Shown here one piece after another: positions 48,597 through 58,402 of a stretch of 64,000 nt of DNA. The notes beneath the pieces are model-generated. The model made no database searches and was not told the origin of the DNA. It worked only from the letters and a program-made list of their open reading frames with translations. The position numbers were made by a program, and so were the translations under genes. Source of the stretch: Hyaloperonospora brassicae (lineage: Eukaryota > Oomycota > Peronosporomycetes > Peronosporales > Peronosporaceae); NCBI GenBank assembly GCA_947650285.1, contig CANTFL010000395.1, positions 1 through 64,000 of the forward strand, given 5' to 3'. Positions within the stretch are counted from its first letter, which is position 1, and every line of letters starts with the position of its first letter.

Positions 48597-51284
48597 TCAA
48601 GGATCCTCTTGGTCGGCTATGTCTAACGCCTCTAGCAAGTCAGCTGGGTCGTTAGAGTGTCCTAACCCTGGATACCAAACTCGTTCTTCATGTGGGCGCG
48701 GATAGTGGAGGAAGAAGGGATCCAGCAGGATGTCGAGATCACAGTGGCCAGAGATCATGCCGTTGAGTATCTTCTTCAAGAAGTTCTTCCAACGTGCTCC
48801 AAATCGAGATCGGCGCAGCTTTCGTTGACGCCAGAACGTTTGCATAAACCGTTCGGATCGTCGCTGGGCCGGAGAGATCGGTAAAGCATGAGTAGATTCC
48901 CTTAAAGCTTGCCGATGAGTGGACTCAAGCTCCAGGTAACGATGACTCATGTCTCGATACCATCCAGTCATGGTGAACGATATCGGGTTGACGGGGACCA
49001 CAATATTGTCCCAGGGGGCTGTAGCGTAAAGAGCCTAAATGTGCTGCCGCGAAATCAGCCCAGAGGCCCAAGTCCCCGTCGGAGGAGCTCGCCCATAACT
49101 GTGGAAGGGGAACAGAAAATTTATGGGTTCGGAGTAGTGGTGAAACAGGAGCTCAATGGTCATGGTCCTCACGCAAACCATAGCGATCCGCGAAACTGAC
49201 CATGGAGAGATCTCGGAAGCTACCCGTCGGGAAGGCTCCATATAATTGGGAATTCACCGATCCCGTGGCTGCTGGAGTGGCGGAAAATTGTCGAAATCAA
49301 CGGAGGAGATGACTCGGTTAGCCACTTGGAGCGCCGGAAGGGTGATGCTGTTTTTGCTATCGGACAAATGGCGATCCGAAAGCGCAGTAAACCCCGAAGG
49401 CGGACTAGCGAAGCCAGTCTCGCTGTTTGTTTCCCCTGTCGGCGACACCTCCACATCTTCTACGTCTCCATCATCTTGAATTTCAACTACGGGGGCAGCC
49501 GCGACCGGAGAGGATGGATACGAAAGATAACGGGGCTCCGGAGCGTCTGAAGAGAGCGACCGCGACAGTGCTTGAGCTGATGCGGTAGCTGCGGAAGAAG
49601 CGGAAGCGAACTGGGCAGCCGGAGAGGAGTCTAAAGTCGAAGATCGGACATCCGATCTAGGTTGACGACGAGCGGTCGATCTCGAGCGGGACAACACGGA
49701 ACGGGTCAAATGTCCCGAGCTAGAGTCCGACTCGGTTGGCTCCCCACTTCCCGATCTAGTCCTAGAAGACGTGGACGAAGGCGACGAAGAAGAAGAATTG
49801 GGTGAAGGCTTGGGTCGGGCCGATCTGGGGAGTTCCTTGAAAGATATTGAAGGATTGAACGACAATATCCGGGAGGCCACACGGGTGGTAGAAGAATCTC
49901 TGAATCGTGACCTTGGTCAAACACGCTGACGCTTGGTAGGCGGGCCAGACGATCTCGATCTGGACCTACGGGCAAGCGATCTCGATCTCTGGGTAGCGGA
50001 AAAAGGTGTCGATCCGGCCGAAGTAGCACTCTTGGGCGTCGGTCGAACGGTCAGTGCAGACGACCGGGACCCGAGTATAGCACTGGTTCAGGGTGTCGAG
50101 GAGGGCACGGTGTTCTGCTATGGCCCGATCCCGATCGTGTTCCGCCACCTGTAGCTGGTCGTGCTCCGTGAGGTGTTCCGCAAGCTGACGACGGAGGTTG
50201 GCGTTTTCCATCTGCGAAAGTGCCAACTGACCCTCCAGAGGAGTCAAGCCATCCACTTGTTGCACGAGATCGCTAATTGAAGCCATTCCCTCTGCGATCT
50301 CCTCCTGAGACCGATCCAATTCCTCCTTCAAGTGCAAAACATCTATCTGAAGGAAAGACCTGTAGGTGGTCAGCTGGTCACGCTGCTGTCGGAAAAATTG
50401 ATTTCGGCTTGGAGCGAAATGATTTGAGCCCTCAAAGCGTTCACCTGTCGTTTCAAGCTGCCTTGATCTTCATCGTTGGCACGTAACAAAGCACGTAGCC
50501 GAAGAATCTGCGCCGATTGGTCTCGATGTGTCCGCAGAGCTCGTTTACAATCGCTCAGAGAATGTACTGCGTCAACGTAGCGGCCTTGCATCAAATCATA
50601 TCGACGCTGGACAAAAGAGTCGAAAGGTGCGGCCTATATGTACAGAGAATCCATCTCGTCTTGCAAGCGATCCCCCCGGGCGACCGCATATCGGTATGAC
50701 TGCTGAAGCGCATGAATTGTGTCGGTTTGGCTGCAGAAGGTAGCCTCTCGATCCCACAAATATGAGATCGTAGCCAACGTAAGACGAACGTCGTCGGCAG
50801 AAACTCGCGGAACGAAGCCGGTGACGCCCGCAATTGGAGCAGACCCTGTACGAGACTCACTAGGGGCCAGAATGTCGGATCTGAACGCACCCAGAATCGC
50901 CGGAGGTGCAGGAAGTGAGGACGGCTCAGAGGGACGATCGGGCGATCCCGTGACGATCGATGGTGACCCGACCGAACTGGAATCACTTGGAGACTCGTGT
51001 CGATCTGGAACAATTGGAGCATACATCCCGCGGTCCGGCGACCCAGACGGCAAGTTGCGGGCTGGGGACGAAGGTCCGGTCGGCTGTCGATCTGGCGATC
51101 CCGGGACGATCGGTGGCGATCCGGCTGGACCTAGATGGCTTGGAGACGCATGTTGATCTGGGACGATTGGAGCATACCTACCGCGATCCGGCGATCCAGA
51201 CGACGGGTCGCGATCCGGAGACAGAAACACGGTAGAGCCTTCTGACGAGATCGGCGAGGTGGGGAGATGCGATAGAACGGCCAT
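48597..51284 (-). pseudogene. antisense ORF of element D, about 900 codons, decayed
   Basis: Read on the minus strand from an ATG at 51284 just inside the 3' LTR. Residues 1-220 are Pro/Ser/Asp rich with repeated SPDR units. A stop at 50634-50636 is followed in frame by a long coiled coil (50594-50370, then with one frameshift 50337-49966: LKEELDRSQEEIAEGM, NANLRRQLAEHLTEHDQLQV). A Ser-rich part follows (49880-49254). The C-terminal block (49001-48597) reads TGWYRDMSHRYLELESTHRQ, WRQRKLRRSRFGARW and WYPGLGHSNDPADLLEALD. Total length would equal a sizeable structural protein. It shares position and strand with the antisense frames of A, B, C and the first element. Function unknown. Confidence 0.55.
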
Positions 51285-51360
51285 GAGACGGACTTGAGTG
51301 GTTGGAGCGAAGTTGATGAGTGACTGCACTGAGGTCAATTGCTGTCCAATGGACTTCAGT

Positions 51361-51372
51361 ACAGGGGGCAAT
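51361..51372 (+). other. Element D polypurine tract
   Basis: ACAGGGGGCAAT directly before the LTR start TGTGG at 51373. Confidence 0.65.
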
Positions 51373-53155
51373 TGTGGTGAATTCACTAATCAAATTTTGT
51401 ACGAGGATCGGTGGCTACACATTTGGGACGCCACTTACTGGTGGAAAAAGAGGCCATGGGACTTGGCGATCCACTAAGAAAAACGGGATCGGCGATCCGA
51501 TCCAACTGTCGTCAGACTGATGGGTATGGAACGATCTAAGACGGGGTGATCTGGGACAAGACGACAGTTAGGACGATTTCCATGGAGCGATCTGGGACAA
51601 GGATCTGAGATCGGGCGATGTGATGTGACTCTGTGAAGAAGGTGTGACATCCTGCAGACCGGTGACACTCTCTACGGGGCTCCTAAAGGGAGTACTGGTT
51701 TAGGTTAATTATGGACCGATCTGGAAGTGGGGATGTTTGTGGGGGTCCGTGGGACCGTTGTAAGAATTGTGGATGGTCCCATTGTGCGGATAAACCGTTG
51801 AGTATAGTATCGGAGCATGCACAATGAACGGAAAAGACATATAGGGCCGGATCGCACTGTGTCGATCCTCAACGATCTCGAATTTGACACCAGATCGGCC
51901 ATGTTCCCTGCTGGTTATGGATATATCGATGATGAAGCTATTGTATGATGATGTACATGCTTGTTGGAGATCCATGAGTGATGTCCCAAAAGTTCAGACC
52001 GAAAGAGCCAGTGGAAGTCGGTCGAATTGACGTCGCAAAATGGATTCAGACACATTTCACATCTTGGATACTATTTTGGACTTTTCGGTACTAAAATTGG
52101 GTATTTGGTACCATATTTGGAATTTGGTCCTTTTTGGTGTCTAGGTACGATATCGGGAGTATTGGCGCTATCTTTGGAGTACAGGTCACGAAAAGTTCGA
52201 CACGTGTTCAAGGGGGCGGTCAAGCTTAAAGGTGATATCGACTTGGACAGTGACCTACGGTTGGGAATAGGCTTAATGATAGGTTGGACATTAATTTGGT
52301 TGGTTAATAAACAGACTTGAACTCTACTTCTTCTGCTCACGACGCACGTTCCCCTCCCCTCTTCTCCGGGCAAGATTGATTTGGCTTCCCCGGCGGGTCA
52401 AGGCACGCGTGTTACAGGGACACAGAGGACCGATCTTGAAGTGTTGGCCAAGATCGAGAAGAGCGATCTAGGGATATCTGGCCCGGATCAATCAATTACT
52501 CACACTCAACTCAACTGCTAGGGTAGCAGCCACACAACAAAGGAAAAGGAAAATGATTTTGGACACAAGATCGCGAGACGGCTCAAGTGGTCAGAAGATC
52601 TGGACAAGGCGTTCAATACAAGACCGAGCGAGATCGAAGCGATCTACTGGACATATCGGAGTGTTTCATTTTGGCGAAACCAAGAACCGATCTGTCCATA
52701 TTGCGCACTTCCGGCAAGATCGGCCGATCCCGAGACCAGATCGGACCGATCCCAACGCAAGATCGACGCAAGACAACTATTTGCTGAGTGAAGATTTCCG
52801 CACAGCAAAGACCCCGACCCCGAAGACAAATCGAGATCGGTGCGATTCAAGATCGAGATCGCGACATCTCCAAATAGAGATCACCGTGACTCAAGATCAG
52901 GATCGCAGAACCCCGTTCGTGGTGTGAAGATTTCCGCACCGGAAGCGAACGCTCAACCCCAAACCCTCAGCGAGATCGACACCTCCCAAGTCCATTACGA
53001 AGAGCTCAAGCCAGCCCAACCGACGGGTACACAAGATGAGCACAAGGTTATACAACAAGGCACGGATCGGATTTCCTCCTCCGTGATTCGGCAAGTCTGG
53101 GTAAGTGGAAGATCGACCCTCACACAATCGATTTCGTTTAATCGACTTCGCCACA
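51373..53155 (+). repeat. Element D 3' LTR, apparent crossover hybrid
   Basis: 1783 bp. To about 52,690 it follows the D 5' LTR with few changes. From there on it carries the variants of the LTR tail at 34593-35191 (CAACTATTTGCTG, GACCCCGAAG, AAGATCGAGATCGCG, the ending CTCACACAATCGATTTCG). It joins X' at 53156 exactly as that tail joins X. Confidence 0.85.
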
Positions 53156-53878
53156 GTTTATAGTCAACCTTTTAAATGAGCACGTTGTTGTGCACTCCCA
53201 GGAGAATGGATGCGATCAAATATACGTCCCTCGCCTGTTTAAGTCCAACACATTCTCCGATTTTACGTCGCACACTTCAATATAATCCTCATCAATAAAA
53301 CTTCTCCCTAATTTATGAGTCGGCTCAACTTATGTCTTGGTGATCACCTTTTTAAGACTCTATATTATTGATAATGAAAGCTTTGTTGCAATTACTATGG
53401 GATCATCAATCGATCCAGCTTTGCGCGAATTTCATATCCTGCGTCCAATTTAGATCAGAACATAAACATCCCGTTCCAATAAGCTTCATTGTACGGTCCG
53501 CTACATCACAGCGATTTGCTCCCTAATCTCAGCGACAATTTATCCTTGATTAAATATCTTGAGTGGAAGATTTAACTCGTTTCTTTCTAGGCCTGTTTAA
53601 TGTGCTCATTCCGCATCTGTTGCAAAATTTACTTCTAATAAAATTGCGGCTTTTAAAATCGACTTTGCACCGGTCTGGTTGATCGCAGCTACACTGATCA
53701 TGCTAGCTATCTTGCGTGGCATCAACAACTCGTATAATCGATTAGGATGATCAGATCTTGGTGATATAGATCGGTAATTACCACCAAAACATATTATCTA
53801 TGTAGAGCTTAAGTCGACAGCCGATCCGAGCCCTGTTTACAAACGCAATTCAGTTGAAGGAATTTGATCGTGTTATAG

Positions 53879-54235
53879 TCATGTTTGGAGTTTGTACATC
53901 GCTTTGCGCCGAATCTGTTTGATATAATTACCGTGCAATCGGGCTCCTCCCAAATTCGCCTGAACTTCACATTGAATTGACGCAAACGACCCCCTGAGCC
54001 CTGTTATTGTTGGCAAGCGATCTAATTCAAAAAGGTGATTGTATGGATTATTTTTGCTAACCATCAGGCTAATGTAGAGATCTGAGGTTCTAGCGACGAT
54101 CGTTTGTCCAGGCAATTTACATTTGGTTGCTTTACATACTTTGCCTTTCCTCATCACCCGATCAGCCCCATCAAGACTATCTACCAGAAGAATCGCGTCT
54201 TCTACTTCTACCGCGGGTAGTGGAATACTTGCCAT
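53879..54235 (-). CDS. second copy of the unrecognised 118-codon frame
   Basis: Copy of 35915-36271 with two residue changes (MASIPLPAVEVED, ASIQCEVQ). Unknown function, possibly a pseudogene. Confidence 0.25.
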   Translation of the reverse strand: MASIPLPAVEVEDAILLVDSLDGADRVMRKGKVCKATKCKLPGQTIVARTSDLYISLMVSKNNPYNHLFELDRLPTITGLRGSFASIQCEVQANLGGARLHGNYIKQIRRKAMYKLQT

Positions 54236-55283
54236 TTGGGTTGGATGCTTTCGTGAGTGGTCGCCATCAGCACCTTATCCACCTCCTGTCGAGGATGCTC
54301 AGTCGCCGCTACGTTGCCCGGTATCCCAGCTTCGCCATTCTCACATCGCTCGAAATCCAGAACAATTTGAATCGTAACACTGCCCATCAAATACATCCCC
54401 TATTGCGACCTGGGGATTGTACTAATTAATTTTAAGTGTAAAGTTATGAATAAACAATGTGATCTCGCCAGAAACTAGCATATCGTAACATATATAGAGC
54501 ATCCGAAGCCACGCTAATTCTTATTCCTACAACAGCCGATAATATACTTAGTTAGGCCTTAAATAGCAAGTATACACGGGGACAGGCTGGTATGGGATCT
54601 CGTGCTCCTACAGTGGAGCAGAAGATTCTGCTCACGGGCTAACATAAACCACAATTGCAGGTGATCGATCAGTTCAACATGTTCTGAAATGGGAGTTGTA
54701 GCTATTTATTTTTGCAGAAATGCTAAATTGGTCATATCTTTATCACGGCGACTTCCACCTTCTTTATTGTGATTGATACCAGAAGATGGGCACGTATATT
54801 GATCGCCCCGGAGGTTTTGTGAAGATCTCTCTTGTCCTTGGAAATAAGGAACATAATGCAATTGCTTTTTTTTACTCGGCAAGCACTATCTTGTTCAGAC
54901 TCATGCAAGATTTTAAAAAGTCATGCATACGTCAGTTCGCATGTATATGTGCACTTCATCAGCACTCAATGGTAAATTGTTGATCTAAAAGTACTCAATA
55001 AATTGATTCAAACCAGTTTGGGCATCCAGCAAAAATTGTATGGAGGCAACATCCAAGAGAATGGCCTATATAATAGTGATGTTCACTCCTTTGGACTTGC
55101 TCTAAATACGAATATTGATACTTGATGGCCTAGGCAATCTAACGTGCCACCTCTTTACTACGATAAGCTGATTGACAAATATCACCTGGCACATACATCA
55201 TGTAATCGCTCTCCTTCGAATGCAGAAAATTCCACGAAATGGCAGGTATCATTATATTAACGGTTTATAATCTACGTTGGTAA

Positions 55284-55652
55284 ATGACTACTCTTATCTG
55301 TATCTTGATCTTCTCCAGTAAGTACGTGGACAAATTTTGTACATCTAGCGGCAATCAGGATGTAGCCCTCACCGGGTACAAGTACTCGTATTGTGCATCG
55401 TCGATCAGCCGCTGGGAAATCTGCGAAGCGTTGTTTGGACCAATAAGACTTCTAAGTCTCTATAATAATTTTGTGGGTGTAGTGAATCGCAACATATCTC
55501 TTCTTTACACCGTCATTTCAATCTCTTTTATTCTAATAGCCGTATTATGGAAGCATACGGATATATTTTTATACCACATCGCGTTATCCATGTCATGCGA
55601 CAAGTCGCGTGTCAGCCGCACAGACACTTTGTTAAAATTGTCGACTAATTGA
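55284..55652 (+). CDS. second copy of the unrecognised 122-codon frame
   Basis: Protein identical to that at 37320-37688. Low confidence that it is coding. Confidence 0.2.
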   Translation: MTTLICILIFSSKYVDKFCTSSGNQDVALTGYKYSYCASSISRWEICEALFGPIRLLSLYNNFVGVVNRNISLLYTVISISFILIAVLWKHTDIFLYHIALSMSCDKSRVSRTDTLLKLSTN

Positions 55653-56621
55653 ACCGTCTATAGTGATACACAGTTGTGGTGAAGTGCTTACAAAGAATTA
55701 TATACCTAGAGACTGGCACGGTAAATGGACAAAAAGTCACCCTCCGGGCAAAGGGTTGTTGAAAGAGAAAGAGACTTGAAAGTAGTTGAGACTTTATGGG
55801 ACAGGAAACCGCAGGGCCTATCGAGGGGAAGATCGTTACTAAGTTAACATTTAGCGGCGCTGAACGATATTGACCGCAGTCCCTCACTGGTTTATTCAGT
55901 CCCTCATCGATAGACCTGTGTAGCTCAATGGTAGATCCGGTCCTTCGTAGGTGGGAATGACTACCTCATGGTAAATTTAGTCCCTCACTGGTAGACCTAG
56001 GTCCCGCACTAGTAAAACCGATCCATTCAGATCCGTCGATTCCTGAACATACACATTCGAGACAGTGCACCGGCAACTATAAAGAAGAGAAGCTTAGGGA
56101 CATTAAGATATCGAATATTGCGATCTACGTGGCACGTCGTCGTGCCTAAAGAGATAATTTTCTAGGTCTTCCCACCTGTTGAGGAAATGATACGCTTTAG
56201 AACCCCGAGTCTCCAGAAGATCAGGGCACGCGCACCATTGTGGTGTAGTGAGGTTCGCAAAATTTCTGCTGTGATCTTTCCTTTACTAGTGCTTAGACGG
56301 CCGGCTATCGGGAGAGGGTACTCCGTTTCCATGCTTAAATCTTTCCTCACCTTGTTTACCAGTCGGTAGGGCGGGTTGCACTCTTCTCGGTGGACTAGTG
56401 TCGAAGTCAATTGCAAACGTGCCTGGGACTGGGGTAATCGCGTGGAAATCGTCACGCGACCACAGGTTGCTTGGGGGTAATCGATATAAGATACCCGGAT
56501 CTCAGCGATGATTGCCTTACCGCATATAGATCTTGCTCTGGTTGACCTTCTGACCACTTGAGCCGTCTAGTGATCTTGATTCCCCTTGTGTTCTTGCTGA
56601 GCCTTATCGCACTTGGCTTGT

Positions 56622-58402
56622 TGTGGTGAAGTCACTCATCAAATTTTGTACGAGGATCGGTGGCTACACATTTGGGACGCCACTTACTGGTGGAAAAAGA
56701 GGCCATGGGACTTGGCGATCCAATAAGGAAACAGGATCGGCGATCCGATCCAACTGTCGTCAGACTGATGGGTATGGAACGATCTGAGACGGGGTGATCC
56801 GGGACAAGACGACAGTTAGGACGATTTCCATGGAGCGATCTGGGACAAGGATCTGAGATCGGGCGATGTGATGTGACTCTGTGACGAAGGTGTAACATCC
56901 TGCAGACCGGTGACACTCTCTACGGGTCTCCCAAAGGGAGTACTGATTTAGGTTAATTATGGACCGATCTGGAAGTGGGGATGTTTGTGGGGGTCCGTGG
57001 GACCGTTGTGAGAATTGTGGATGGTCCCATTGTGCGGATAAACCGTTGAGTATAGTATCGGAGTATGCACAATGAACGGAAAAGACATATAGGGCCGGAT
57101 CGCACTGTGTCGATCCTCAACGATCTCGAATTGGACATCAGATCGGTCATGTTCCCTGCTGGTTATGGATATATCGATGATGGAGCTATTGTATGATGAT
57201 ATACATGCTTGTTGAAGATCCATGAGTGATGTCCCAAAAGTTCAGACCGAAAGAGCCAGTGGAAGCCGGTCGAATTGACGTCGCAAAATGGATTTAGACA
57301 CATTCCACATTTGGATACTATTTTGGACTTTTCGGTACCAAAATTGGGTATTTGGTACCGTATTTGGAATTTGGTCCTTTTTGGTGTCTAGGTACGATAT
57401 CGGGAGTATTGGCGCTATCTTTGGAGTACAGGTCACGAAATTTCGACACGTGTTCAAGGGGGCGGTCAAGCTTAAAGGTGATATCGACTTGGAGAGTGAC
57501 CTACAGTTGGGAATAGGCTTAATGATAGGTTGGCTATTTATTTGGTTGGTTAATAAACAGACTTGAACTCTACTTCTTCTGCTCACGACGCACGTTCTCC
57601 TCCCCTCTTCTCCGGGCAAGATTGATTTGGCTTCCCCGGCGGGTCAAGGCACGCGTGTTACAGGGACACAGAAGACCGATCTTGGATTGTTGGCCAAGAT
57701 CGAGAAGAGCGATCTCGGGATATCTGGCCCGGATCGATCAAGTACTCACACTCAACTCAACTGCTAGGGTAGCAGCCACACAACAAAGGAAAAGGAAAAG
57801 GATTTTGGACACAAGATCGCGAGACGGCTCAAGTGGTCAGAAGATCTGGACAAGGCGTTCAAGACAAGACCGAGCAAGATCGAAGCGATCTACTGGACAT
57901 ATCGGCGTGTTTCATTTTGGCGAAACCAAGAACCGATCTGCCCATATTGCGCACTTCCGGCAAGATCGGCCGATCCCGAGACCAGATCGGACCGATCCCA
58001 ACGCAAGATCGACGCAAGACTATTATTTGCTGAGTGAAGATTTCCGCACAGCGAAGACCCCGATCCCGAAGACGAATCGAGATCGGTGTGATTCAAGATC
58101 GAGATCGCGACATCTCCAAATAGAGATCGCCGCGACTCAAGATCAGGATCGCAGAACCCCGTTCGTGGTGTGAAGATTTCCGCACCGGAAGCGAACGCTC
58201 AACCCCAAACCTCTCAGCGAGATCGACATCTCCCAAGGCCATTACGAAGAGCTCAAGCCAGCCCAACCGACGGGTACACAAGGTGAGCACAAGGTTATAC
58301 AGCAAGGCACGGATCGGAGTACCCCCTCCGTGAGTCGGCAAGTCTGGGCAAGTGGAAGATCGACACTCACTAAAGTAATTTTGTGAGATCGACTTCACCA
58401 CA
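56622..58402 (+). repeat. Element E 5' LTR (1781 bp)
   Basis: Starts TGTGGTGAAGTC and ends with its exact reverse complement GACTTCACCACA, directly before the gag ATG. Aligns along its length to the LTRs of C and D. Contains the phased TTTGG stretch (57318-57425) and the GATC-rich part (57790-58200). Confidence 0.88.
57552..57557 (+). terminator. possible poly(A) signal in the E LTR
   Basis: AATAAA inside the LTR, kept at the same place in both D LTRs (39591, 52306). LTRs normally carry the poly(A) signal upstream of the R/U5 border; the cleavage site is not identified. Confidence 0.35.

Larger units (their letters stand above)
38658..53155 (+). mobile_element. Element D: full-length 14.5-kb Ty3/Gypsy element, dead
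   Basis: 5' LTR 38658-40441, gag, pol, antisense frame, polypurine tract, 3' LTR 51373-53155. All parts of the family plan are present, but gag and pol carry many stops, and the RT and integrase active sites are mutated. The two LTRs agree closely in their first half and differ in the last third, where the 3' LTR matches the tail before segment X instead. No target-site duplication (CTTGT left, GTTTA right), as expected if the right end came from recombination. Confidence 0.9.
53156..56621. repeat. segment X', second copy of the 3466-bp segment
   Basis: Same length and content as 35192-38657. It includes the tandem repeat (about 55877-56014) and the old inverted LTR end (about 56199-56621). 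Sample comparison: two differences in the first 350 bp. Confidence 0.85.

Noticed and set aside
52417..56621. A non-autonomous element made of LTR, leader, X' and LTR
   Set aside because: The supposed leader is part of the 1.78-kb LTR, whose ends are inverted repeats next to the gag ATG. X' has no primer site or polypurine tract. A tandem duplication explains it better.
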